DNA from: Archilochus colubris
Taxonomy: Eukaryota; Chordata; Aves; Apodiformes; Trochilidae
Direction of reading: 5' to 3'
DNA length: 64,000 nt
Assembly: GCA_023079485.1 (NCBI GenBank)
Contig: CM041083.1
Span: 144,040,052-144,104,051 of the forward strand
Positions within the stretch are counted from its first letter, which is position 1. Every line of letters begins with the position of its first letter. The position numbers and the translations under genes are program-made. The notes beneath the pieces are model-generated. The model searched no databases. It saw only the letters and a program-made list of their open reading frames with translations, and was not told the DNA's origin. Positions 11,085 through 22,671 of this stretch are shown piece after piece.

Positions 11085-11105
11085 TTTATAAAGCCTACCT
11101 GGTAT

Positions 11106-12124
11106 GATTTTTTTTTTTTAGTGAGAGTTATCTCCTGTGTAAACATGACACTCTAGTTTCTGTTTTTACTTTTAGATAATTTATGCATTAACTTTCAGAG
11201 GAGAAAGGTTCAGCCTCAGTTCTTATGTCTATATCAGGATCAAACATAACTGCTGAACTGGGCTGATCACACAGAACCAGTTTTTAGCTGACCTATTTCT
11301 TCAGTGCTTTTTGTAGTTGTGTTCATATAAAAATCACTGTAAGAAGAATTGGGAAATCTTATAGGATGGGCTTTTATGAAGAAAAGTAGAGAGAGAGAGA
11401 TAAAAGAAAATCACCAGTCCTGGATCCAGTGTTGGGCCAGCACACAGTGGAGGGTTGGTGTCAAATTCCTAAAGCCCACCACATTTTATAGGCCTGTTTC
11501 AATTAGTAAGCATGGGTAAGACATCAGATTGAACAACCTGAGCAGACCTCAGCCCACCCCAAATCCTCATCCATATTTTATGCAGGCCCTAGGCCATATA
11601 CAGACCCTTATCCCTGTCTCCATCTCCAGCAATCCAGCAATTTCAGAAATGCTAGTGAGGATTTGTTCTGGGGTTTGCAAAGATGGTCTAGCTCCCTTTT
11701 GACCAGTTTTATAGGAATGCTAAGAGGGTCTGGTGGAGGGATTGCAATGGTTCCTCCATTGGGTCCCCTACAACTCCTCAGTACACAGTGTGTTAAAGGT
11801 TTATTTAAAGTTTAGTTTTTCCCAAATTAAAGCAAACAAGCCAAGAAAACCACACCACCCTGCAGGTGCAGTGTAGTTTTATGTAGTCTTAGCTTGTTTT
11901 ATTTTGTGTTTTGCCTCAGTTCTATTAGAACTAGAAATTAGTTCTTAATAAAGCATATATATGTATATGGCATGACAGTATACTGGATAATGCTGAGCAG
12001 TTCTAGTGAGGTGTATACTTTCTCTTACTGTTTTGCAAATTTACATTTAAAATGTTGGATAAGAAACGGTGTACTATATATGTAAGGGTAAAAAGGGAAC
12101 GTTGCCACTACACTGTAAAAATAC
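11106..12124. other. Intergenic, no recognised feature
   Basis: AT-rich unique sequence downstream of LIG4. I saw no coding potential, RNA gene or recognisable repeat apart from a short GA run near 11390-11400. Confidence 0.5.
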
Positions 12125-12291
12125 AACCATTGCTGGAGGTGGCGGATTCTGTGTCCCTGGAGGTTTTTAAGAAGAGACTGATGGTGGCACTCAGTGCCAT
12201 GGGCTGGTAACCACAGCTGAAGTGCATCAAGGGTTGGACTTGATTTATCTCAGAGGTCCTTTACAACACAGATGATTCTGTGATTCTACAA
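12125..12291 (+). mobile_element. CR1 LINE, short 3' terminal fragment
   Basis: Only the last 170 bp or so of a CR1 are present: 'gtccctggaggtttttaaga', 'gtgccatgggctggta', 'gggttggacttgat' and the terminal 'gattctgtgattcta' tail. The wording differs from most other copies here and resembles an older Y-type subfamily. Confidence 0.85.
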
Positions 12292-13849
12292 GCCAAAATG
12301 CTAAAACAATGTAATCTTTGAACTTCTAGCAGACCTCCTGTAATTATAGAACATCAACCTGTTGTATTGTTTACTGCAATAAATACTCAAAAATTTAAAA
12401 TTTCATTTAGATCTTTGAAAATAGGGAGGCTGTAGGTTAAGATTTGTGAGCCTATTTACATTTTGTGTAAAGTTAGCTTTTCTTTTTTTTTTTTTTTAAT
12501 AAGCACTAGGCTTAAGAGCAAGCCTTCCAATTTGCATGGTAATATAGGGTTTTAAGTTTATTTTGATACTCCTGAAGAAGTGGAGAGATCACAGGGGGAT
12601 TGTAGACCTTACAGTATGTGTGAAGTAAAGAGGAGTTTGGTATCTTTCCTGTTCCTTGGGTTTTAACTGGCATTTTTCAAAAATGATGATGATGATGAAG
12701 AAAGAAGAGCACAACTTGGAGGACCTGCTGTAGCAGAACATCTGGTAGGTACCCATCCTGTCCACAGCTGTGAGGGAGAGGATGATTTCATGGCTGGTTA
12801 CAAAGACAATAAACTTACTAAGCCCTGGGTGAAGGTTTCACTGTTTACTTTGCTTCTTGAACAATTACACAAAATCGGTTCCATCACAATTATTCACTGG
12901 AGTGGGGAGAGCAGGGTTGTTCTCAAGAAATGAAACAATAGGTGCACCAGTGGGAGAGCAAGAAAGCCTTACCCAAGTTGTAAGGTGTTTGCACATCAGC
13001 ACAACTTTAATCAGCCCTCTTGCTTTATCTCATGTTTCTTCTTGTTCCTGTACACTGAAAATAATTGTCATTCTTGTTACTTTAAGGTGCTAAAAAGATC
13101 TTATCCTTGCAGCTGCAGATAGGATTTAAAATACAGAGCTTTACAAAATATCATGCTATTAAATGCTTAATTTTCCTTTGAAAACCTGAAAGCTAGTAAT
13201 GCTGAAGTAAGGTCTGTATGTATGATAGATTGCAACCTGCTGACTGTGTGTTGAAGATGTATAATTCCAGGAATTTCACATTTAATAGATTTTAAGTAGT
13301 AACACTGGGGAAACTCGATTGCATGGGAGAAAAAAGCTTCCCTCTCTTTTTGCTACAATTTTGCTGAAGTTTTATGGTAGCTTTGGGTCTCTTCATGGGA
13401 GTCTATTTCAAGCATAGTGAATCTCAGAACTGAATGCCTCTATTTCCCTTCTGCTTTTAGGAAGATAAATTGCTAGAGAAAGAAAAGGCAGGAAGCTGTA
13501 GTGAGTCAACATGAGACACTGTCTATTTTTGTACACACTGGTCTTTATACGTACTGCATAAAATGATCACTGGTTAATAATTAATCAGGCAGGAGGATGT
13601 AAATAATGTTTTGCATAAAACACAATGAGAAATCCTTACTATTTAAACAGTTAATGGAAACCATCATCTCAGTTAATTTGTATTTTCTTTGTTTTTGAAG
13701 AACAAGCATGAGTCACATTTAACCTGTTCAGCTGAATTTTATCATTCGTTTATTTTGGTGTTAGCCACACACCAACAATGATAACTCCCAAGGGAAACTA
13801 TTGCAACTGTACACATGAACAGGATTTCTAGTGTTTGAGAGCTTCATAG

Positions 13850-14330
13850 ATGGGAAGGACCTGCCAGAGCTCTCAGTGCACCCACCTCCTCCTGGGGTAT
13901 GACTGCCTGTGCTCTTTGGAGGTGTAGCTGTGCTACCTTGCTCAGACAGTCGTGAAAATTTCTGTGTGCAAAAATCAGTTGTAACCAACCTCATTAGGGA
14001 CCTCCTTCCATCAGCTTGGAAGCTGCATTTTAATTTCAGCCCCCTGGTCTTAGTCCTCACCAGAGCTATCTTGCAGCAGCTGTGCTTGGCTGTGTACCTA
14101 GCTGATTCCAACTCTTGCCCACTGATGTGACTTCTTGGCATAATGTTGGACCTGCTTCATCACTACAGGTTTACCAAGCCATTGCTGCCTGACCAACCAA
14201 GTTTTCCATCATCAGGCCTCCTCATTTCCAGTGAGGATTGTACAGTGGGACTGTGCTGTTTGTTGTTGAAGGCACTGCCTCCTGCCTGCTTGTGCATCCC
14301 TGAGCTCCTAGCCTGCTTCGTCTTGTGCAG
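13850..14330. other. GC-richer block of unknown origin, possibly an old LTR or other repeat
   Basis: C/T-rich prose-like sequence with repeated 'cctgctt' and 'gcctgcc' motifs stands out from the AT-rich surroundings. It feels like a decayed avian repeat, but I could not identify terminal repeats, a polyadenylation signal in context, or flanking duplications. Confidence 0.2.
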
Positions 14331-15134
14331 TAGCACACTTGCACCTCTTGATACTACAGAGTATTGGACAAAAGAAAGCCAGCTTCCTTACCTCTCTTTT
14401 TTTATGGAAATTCTCACCCCCGTTGCTGGTCTCCTCTGACATTCATCTGATATTTAGTTTGCAGATAAATGTCTTTCCAGGACTGAGTTAAAAAACTGAA
14501 AATCTTATGATTTTTTACCACAGCGCATCTGTGTGGTGAAACACTTAAAAACTGTGTGGTCCCCATTGCTCAATTTTCAGTTACTCTTTCTTGGAAAAAA
14601 TACATCTGTATGTTTGAAAAACACAAGGTCCATTTATTCAGCTGAAAAAAAAAAAGGCAACATCTCTGTCAGCTATGACAGCTAATGTGTGTTACTCCAT
14701 TTCTAGTGCCCTGATTTAATGATCTGTTGACATTTTTAAAAGCTCTTTAGTTTGCTAATGAGATTGAAACACTCTGGGTTTTATAATATTTCCTTTCAGT
14801 CCCTCTGTTTAAAATACTCAACAGTCAGTCTTTGCAATCCATATAAAATTTCAGTTTGGATTGTTTCAAGAAGGTCTTGAAGTTGTAAGTTGTAAAATTT
14901 CTTGCAAAGGAGGAAAAAAAATCTTCATTTGGAGGTGACTAGGGAAAAGTCTTTAATGTAGTCAGTTTAACCAAGCATAAAGCATCTCCAGCTGGTAACA
15001 GCTGCTGTACCAGGAAACAGTAGATGAGCCTATAAAATTTTACCGTACTACTTTTTGGGGGAGGAATTGGAGGAGTGAAGAAACAGTCTAGAAGTCTGAA
15101 TTAATATGCAAACCTATCAGTGAAGGTGGAACTT

Positions 15135-15194
15135 GTAAGTATAATTAAAAGGTAGTAAGTATAAGTAAAAGGAAGTAAGGGAATTAAAGAGCAT
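15135..15194. repeat. 20-bp tandem repeat, two full copies and a decayed third
   Basis: GTAAGTATAATTAAAAGGTA at 15135-15154 and GTAAGTATAAGTAAAAGGAA at 15155-15174 differ at two positions. A third, weaker copy follows. Confidence 0.8.
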
Positions 15195-15934
15195 CTAATG
15201 TTGAAATAATTTTCTTTTGATAAAATGTAGTTAGCATTTCATTTGGATGTTTTCAACTGATGAAGCTTTTCCTTTGTAATTTTTTTGAAGATTATTTTGA
15301 AAGAACACATAGGATCAAGTTCAAACTGCAAGCACTAATGTTCTTAATTTTTTATTACAATCAATGTAGATGTGATTGTATTTAAAAACTTTTGTATCAA
15401 GAGTATTTCAGCTTGTATATTTGCCACTGTGTTAGTGACTAAATACATTTTAAAATATATTTTTAAATATCTTTAAATTCATTCTTCTGCTAGTGCTGCA
15501 AACAGAGGAACTATGTAAAACTGTGAAACCAGACACAGTTTTCTCCTGTGTCATGTACAAAGTAAAACACAGTTTTCAGGACTTTCAGATCTCAAGAAGA
15601 AGTTACCAGAAATAAGATACCAGGAGAAAAAAAGGGATTGTTGCACCCAAAGAGTTTATTGTGAGAGTGGGCTTGTAGTCCACACGCTTGTCCTCAGTCT
15701 CTTCCAGAATAAAAGCAGTTTACATTGTTTGATTCTATGTGGAGTTGTACTAGTCAGTTAGAAAAACTTATGTTATTACTATCACTTTTTGTAGAGTTCA
15801 AATTAGCCTTTTGGGATAGATTCAAATAACAGGGTTTGGGGTTTTTTGATAGATGAACTTATAGTCCTGGCATACTTTTTTTTTTTTTTTTTTAATTTTT
15901 TCTAGCATTGTGTGGCCCATTGTAGTAAAAGACT

Positions 15935-16375
15935 AGCTTAGTGGGCAAGGGGGAGGACTAGATGTTGTTTTTCTCAACTTTAAGAATGCTTTTGACACTT
16001 TCTTCTGTAATGTTCTCATACACAATGAAGTATGTGTTAAATAGACAGGCAAGGAGGTGGACTGTAAATTGGCTGCAATGCCAGACTTGAAGCATTGCCA
16101 TCAGTTGCCCAGGCGCAGGGTAAGAAGCAATGGGCATAAAATGAAATGGAGGATATTTTGTTTAGAACTAGGAAAACAATTCCTTAAACTGTCACAGTGA
16201 TCAAACACAGGGACAGGTTTCCCAGAGAGGTTGTGGAGTCTTTATCTTTGGAGACAGTCAGAACACAACTGGATACAGTTCTGAGCAGCCAGATCTATCT
16301 GTCCTACCAAGAGCAGAGGAGTTAGACTAAGTGATGTCCAGAGGTGTCATCCAGCCTTGATTATTCTGTGGATCA
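15935..16375 (+). mobile_element. CR1 LINE, internally deleted old copy
   Basis: The start matches the reverse-transcriptase region (agtgggcaagggggaggac, then a block that decays from the DFSKAFDT/S motif and the 'aggtggactg...ttggctg' segment). It then jumps to the CR1 3' region ('acagggacaggtttcccag', 'ggttgtggagtctttatc'). Many stops and frameshifts. A poly-T of about 20 nt lies just upstream at about 15877-15896. Confidence 0.75.
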
Positions 16376-16684
16376 GGTCTGAACTGAAGTTCTCAGTCTA
16401 ATTTTTGTCCTCTTGTGAATGGGCAAGCTGTCAAATGGTGACATATACACTGCAAACTCAAGGTTTTTTTCTATTTGCAGTATAAAAGGTATTAGTATAG
16501 CTGACATTCTTAGTAATGTGATTTTGACAGCTACTCCTTAAGCTGGAGGAAAACCATAGAATTTATGTAATCTTGTCCTATAAAATTGATATTAAACTGA
16601 TGAGTATACAGCCTCCAAAAAACTCACCAAAATATAAAACATGCAATTTTCTTTCTGAATGCCAGAAATTGATTTATATTGTAC

Positions 16685-16870
16685 ATGAAATAGAATCTTA
16701 GAATAGTTTTGGACCTTTTAGATCATCTACCCCAACTATTAACCCAATACTTCTAAGTCTACCACTAAACCATGTCCCTAACCACATCTTTTAAATACCT
16801 TTAGGGATGGTGACAGGCATGAACACCAAGGTTGTTAAAATTCTCATTACCAGAGGAAAGAACTCTCTAA
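16685..16870 (-). mobile_element. CR1 LINE, short 3' fragment
   Basis: Reverse-oriented CR1 3' end: 'atagaatcttagaatag', 'ttagatcatctaccccaac' and 'ccactaaaccatgtcccta' are decayed forms of the usual minus-strand CR1 text. Confidence 0.8.
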
Positions 16871-19527
16871 GCAAGGTGTATAAATGTTTAAGTAACAGCC
16901 ATATCTGAGAGATTATGAAAGTTTGCTTTTGATTTGAGGTCACCTACAGCTGTATCAGTTCTGAAAGTAAAAACAGGTTCCAGTAGCTTAACCAATGTCA
17001 TCTGATTGCCCAGTCTTGATCCAGGGGTGTGGAAATAATAACTTCCTTCTGTGGGAAAACAGTCTGCGGAGGCTTAAGGATTCCATGTGCACATCAGTAT
17101 GATTGTATGAAATCGTTTATTAGCAACTTGCACTCACTTCATATAGAGAAGCCTTGTTTACACCATCTTATCAAGCAGGTGGCCTTGTACTCCAACCACA
17201 CATACCATTCTCACGGAACCTTCTTCCCACATAATTATTTTCCTCCTCTGTTGTCAATTAAGTTATCTCTTTCCCAGTAGCTCATTCTCAGAAAGCCTCT
17301 AACTAGGCCTCAATAACCATTAACCCAATGTAGCCTAAATTGAAGTAAGTCAGGATTGCTCACAACCTGGATATTTCTGAACTGTTTCCCCAACATCCTT
17401 CTTCTGTTGGTAGACTTTACAAATGTAAACACAACTCCAAACCACATTTTGAATCCCTGCAGGCAAGTGAGGATGGAAGGAAAAGGTAGGATGTCTCTAT
17501 GTTCTTGCCCCTGGCAGCTTCCTCCTGCAGTCAATACACTTCAACTGATCCTCTGCTGCTTGCCCTTTCTTCAGCAGGTTTTGCCACAGCAGCAGCCAGA
17601 AGCAGTGTGATCTTTCCAATCCATGTTTTCAGGCTCCACATCTTACACCTGCAGTTAATGAACCAACTGTCAGGTCAAGGACAGGTGATCAGTGGTCTGT
17701 GTCTGCATGTCTGTGCATAGATAACGCATGTATTGAAGCAGAAGACAGGGACAGATGTGTAACAGGTAGTCTCAGTTTAGGTTTTGTGGTTGCTTTTTTC
17801 CCTCCCTGTTCTCTCACAGCTTCTCCTCAGCCTTGGCCTCTTTTGAGGCTTTTAAGCACCAGACTTGTGTGCTGCCAAAGCTGAATGTTTTATTCATCCA
17901 GTTTGAAGCTAGTTTGTTTGCTTCTGTGTTATTCTTCAGTCTGTCCTATAAATATACTCATATATGAGTACCTCAGGCATAGTTAAGGACGTGTTGGATT
18001 TATTTTTATTTTATTCTAATTAAAATCTCTGAGTGCTATTGGGGTAATAAGAAATTAATAAACACCCAGGGAAAAAAAAATCAGTATAAATATAGCAGGT
18101 GCCACACTGTACAAGTCTCTGAACATGAATGAAACAGAAATGAAGAGGACAGCCAGTTTTGCTGGTCCCATCTACCTGTAACTGAGACCCAGCAGGTGCT
18201 GTGACCAAGCTGCCTGATCAGGGCAGGCAGTGGGATCACAGGCTCTGTGACAAAGTTAAGAAATAAACATTAACAAGGTTAATTAAAAAAATCAGTTATG
18301 AGAAACAAGAACATATTTTAACTCCTCCTCCCCCCCCCCTCAAACTTCTGTAGCAACTCTAGAAGCCTTTTTTTGTTCTATATTTTTACATCTAAATTAT
18401 TATGTTTGATGAAGATCTTTACAAGCACATGAACTGTTGTGTGCAGATCTCATACAGATTCCTGGCAGACACACAGTAAATGGCATCTGAGTGGCACAAG
18501 TACTATTTAAAAATTTAAGACTCAAATATTACCAGGAAGAGCCCTGGCTTTTAATAAATTATAGGACAGGAAAAAAAATATTCTGCTGTAGATGTTCTTG
18601 ATAACCTCCCTTCCTGACCTGTATTTTTGACAGACACTGCCAATTCAACCTTTTGAAATCATGCTTACATTTTCTCTTATAGTACCTCAATGTAAAATCC
18701 ATTTAGAGCTACATGCTATTTGTCTTTACATGGATGAATGCATGTGCTTTGTGGTGGGTCCTCTTTGTTTTTGAATTCTGGTCTGACTTACACAATTTTG
18801 AGGTTGTGTTGGGATGCTGAACCCTTGACCCATGTTTTGGCTTCTGCCCAGGGTTTGACTGTGGCTCATTCAAGGATTGCTCTGGATTTCTACTTCTGCA
18901 TGATTGTCTGTCCAGCATCTAGCTCAGGGATTGCATGGAGGGGAGGGGGGATTTCTACATCAGAGTATCAAAAACCTGCTAGAGTATCTTGAAATGTGCA
19001 CACAAGTATGCAGTGTGTATATACATACACACAATATATATAGTCACTATGTGTACGTGTACATATATAGAGATGGATGCATTTATGTGGTCTTATGACA
19101 GCTGCCTTCTGCCCTCATGTCCTTTTCTTCCTTCTCCTTTACCAATGCAGAGGAATGTTTCTAGAGATCCCAAAACTGGATGAGAAGGCAAGATGGCAAG
19201 AATCTGTGGGAAAATTGTGTTAACATTGGTCTCTACAGACTGCCCTATAACTTTGCTCATACTCCAGGCTGAACAAACTTGTCACTGCAGTGTACGTATG
19301 CCTTACACACACCCAGGAAAAGGACCATGGAAATTTTATTTGGTCAGCAGAAATAAAAATTTCCCATGACAAGGTGAATACCGTACAACCATTTCTTGCA
19401 TCCCATCGCCTATGCTAAACAGGAGGAGTGCTTCCCAGTTATGGCTCTTTAATCTGTGACTTCAGCCACCAGAGGATGGGAAAGTTGCAAGGAGATAAAA
19501 AGGGGCTTCATTCATAAAACATATACA
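16871..19527. other. Intergenic, no gene recognised
   Basis: AT-rich sequence with a 10-C run at 18330-18339, a TA/CA-rich stretch at about 19010-19075 and a perfect 16-bp palindrome at 17955-17970. Small open frames (17499-17720, 18738-18992 and others) have no recognisable content. Confidence 0.5.
17955..17970. repeat. Perfect 16-bp palindrome
   Basis: TACTCATATATGAGTA is identical on both strands. Function, if any, is unknown. Confidence 0.85.
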
Positions 19528-20290
19528 TGCATGAGGTTCAACAAGACTCAATGCTAAGTCCTGCACTCAGGTCACAACAACCCCATGGAAGGTTACAGGC
19601 TTGGGGAAGAGTGGCTAGGAAGGTGCCAGGCAGAAAAAGAGATGGGGCTACTAGTCAACAGCCAGCTAAATATGAGCCAGCAGTGTGCCCAGGTAGCTGA
19701 GAAGGCCAATAGCATCCTGGCTTGTATCAGGAATAGCGTTGCCAGCAGGAGAGGGGAAGTGATTGTGCCCTTGTGCTTGTCACTGGTGAGGCTGCATCTC
19801 AAGTACTGTGTTCAGTTCTGGGCCCCTCACCTACAAGAAGGACACTGAGCTGCTGGAGTGAGTTCAAAGAAGAGCAACCAAGCTGGTGAAGGGTCTGGAG
19901 AACAAGTCCTGTCAAGGAGTGACTGAGGGAACTGGGGTTGTTTAGCCTGGAAAAAAGGACACTGAGGGGTTGTAGTGAGATACGTGTTGCTCTCTTCCCA
20001 GTAAAAAGCAATAGGACAAGAGGAAATGCCCAGTTGCCAGGGGAGGCATAAGTTGCTCCAGAGGAGATTTAGATTCAGTATTAGGAAAAATTTCTTCACC
20101 TAAAGGGTTGTCAGGCACTGGAACAGGTTGTGAAGGAAAGTGGTGGGAGTCACCAACCCTGGAAGTTTTTAAGAGATCTTTTAAAAGATGGGGTGCTTAG
20201 GCACATGGTTTAGTGCTGGGCTGGGCAGTGTTAGGTTGGACTGGATGATCTTAAGGGTCTTATCCAACCAAAACTATTTTATGATTCTAA
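19528..20290 (+). mobile_element. CR1 LINE, 5'-truncated copy
   Basis: Starts in the region past the reverse-transcriptase core ('ggttcaacaagactcaatgc'), continues through 'atgagccagcagtgtgccc' and 'gttcagttctgggcccctca', and ends at 'ggttggactggatgatctt' with a decayed 'atgattcta' tail. A broken frame at 19585-19848 still reads [16 protein letters not shown], typical of CR1 ORF2. Confidence 0.93.
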
Positions 20291-22671
20291 ATATTTAATA
20301 GAGTTTGAAAAGCAAACACTTTTTGAATCAATTCAGAGAAATGCAAAATGTTAAGTGCTATGTGTTGTAAGATCAGCTTTTCAGGGACTTGTTTCTTCTT
20401 TTCTTCTCTCAGTGTGAGAATTTTATGTTAACCATAAAGTAAGAAACCAGAAGCAAACTTAAGGGAGCTGCAACTTGTTAAGTAAGACCTCTCCATTCAG
20501 AAAGCACATGATTTACTTGTTCTCTCCACCTCCCTTCACATTTTTAATCAATTTGCCTGAAAAGACCGAGCATTGGACAACCGAAATGTGAATGCCTGTG
20601 TTTGTGTCTACTCATATCTAATAACTTCTGAACCAAGCTACCATTTCTTGCTGAATTTCAGAAAGGACTAGAGATATCCCCTTCTCTGCCTTCTCCTCTG
20701 TCCAAGCTCTATTACCATTGGTGCTTGAGTAGAAGAGAAGGCTTTAATGCCCTCCATGAGAGAAAGAGTCTGTGAACCTATCCTGGAAAACAGAAATTAT
20801 AAAAGTGTTTCAGATGCTAAAAGAACTCCCCCCAGTTTTCTCATCTTCTAGTAAAGTCAGTCTACCCAAGGAGCAGCAACATGGAAAAAAGGTTTTTTGG
20901 TTGTGACATTGCTTCCCCTACTCCAGTCTGCTGATAAATGCTCACATGAAGGGGGAACTATGAATGCTCAGCCACAGGAAAATCTCATACTTCACTGAGC
21001 ATCAAAGTATCTAATGAGTAAGCCACAAAGGTCTCTGAAACCACTCTCACCTGAATAGAGGAACTACATGTGCTTGGCATTGCTGCAGTGCAATGCTCTG
21101 GTTACATGATGCATCCACTCTTGCAAATGCTATCCTTGTTTGCTATGCTTATAGAAACTCCAAGAAACGAGCAGGCTTCAGCTATCCTACACTTTGCTGT
21201 AACCCAGTGCTGTTACCCATGTAACTTGTATTTAGTAAGAAAGACACTGAAAATGCAATGCTATACATCCTTTTTATGAATATTCAGTTAATCCAAATCC
21301 TGTGGAAATAAAAGATTACTTGTATCAGAAGGCAAGTTCTGCTTGGACAGAATGAGCCAAAGCAGAGGGAAACAGATTGCTAGATCAAAACCTGTTACAT
21401 AGGCTGTTCCTTTGACCCAATAAAAAAGCCAAGCCTACTGCATACAAAAGGTGGTTTGATCAACAGATATTCCCTTCAAAATCATGATTCAGTTATGATT
21501 TGGTTTACGTGGTATTCCAGTGCTTCAGAGTACTAACTCAGTATCGTTCAGGATGAATGGGTGCTGCACTGTTCAACTTCATGGCATACCTATTAATTTT
21601 ATATTTTTATTGATAATGCATTTTCAGAGTATTCATTTTTCTCAGAACATGCATTTTCTGCATTGAAACTTTAAGCTTGAGTTCAGCTCAGGTCTTTGTC
21701 ATTTCTGTGTTTTTCCTAAAATATCCACAATATGTCACTGAAAAGCAAATACTGTTTTTTTATTGTTCTTTGGGATCCAAAATTAACAGAACATCAGGTA
21801 TTATGACATCACCTCTTTACCATATTTCTGCATGATTTACTAATGATACAGTGCTATATTGTCAGTTTTAATAGTGCTGTGCTGAAGAGGTATATCTGTT
21901 TTCCCTGTTGTTCACAAAATAATGTGTCTTCTAGGTTTTCATTTAAGCAATAATTAAAATATAAAACTGTGGATTTCTATTGATAGAGGGGGGGGGGTCT
22001 AAAAACTCTTCTGATTGGAAAATGCCACCTTTACCGTGCAAAACTTAGTGTTGTGATCTAAAAGATAACCTAAAATTCATGGATAGTATTTGAAACAGGT
22101 GCAGTAGCTAACATAAAAATCAATTGTCCCAGGAAAAGCAAACTCAAGAGGGAAAGAGACATCCTTATGTTGTGAATGATTGAAGCGTTAATGAGTCCAT
22201 GTTCATCAACAATGATGACTGTTAGCACTTAAGGCAGCAAAAAACATCAATGTCTCCTTTTAAAGGCACTCATAAAAGGGTAAAATTCTACAGCAATCAG
22301 AGCTGAATGAAAGTACTCTAAAATTAATAACAATCAAATCAAGCAATTAGTCTGGGATTTTTATTTGACTGACTGTTCTTGTGTTCTATAACCCAATACC
22401 ACTGGCAAGAGCCAGCACTTAATGCAGACAAAAGATTCCTTGTGAATACTGAGTTGACATTTCAAGTCTTCTGATAAATCAATTTAGGGAATACAAGTAG
22501 GTGAAATTTCATCTGACATGTAACTCCACAAAATCCACTGGACCAATATAAATTTAACATCCTGAGCACAGAAATAAGACTAAATTAGTATTCTTTATGT
22601 TTTCAAAATTATTACCTAGGATCTATAAAGATTAAATTAATGAAGCATCTAATCCACAGTTATGTATGTAA
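20291..22671. other. Intergenic, no gene recognised
   Basis: AT-rich unique sequence with a run of 10 G at 21988-21997. No coding region or repeat family recognised. Confidence 0.5.

Larger units (their letters stand above)
10227..11105 (+). other. LIG4: LIG4 3' UTR (inferred extent)
   Basis: AT-rich sequence after the stop, with AATAAA signals at 10437, 10862, 11074 and 11079, and ATTTA motifs. The last pair is followed by a T run at about 11109-11120 that could serve as downstream element. Which site is used is not visible, so the end is an estimate. Confidence 0.5.
12292..15934. other. Intergenic; small simple repeats and one GC-richer block
   Basis: No gene seen. It contains a poly-T at about 12483-12498, a (GAT)n run near 12684-12697, a poly-A near 14646, and a 20-bp tandem repeat (15135-15194) listed separately. 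A GC-richer block at about 13.85-14.33 kb has open frames on both strands (13761-14141 minus, 14143-14439 plus), but neither resembles a known protein. Confidence 0.5.
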
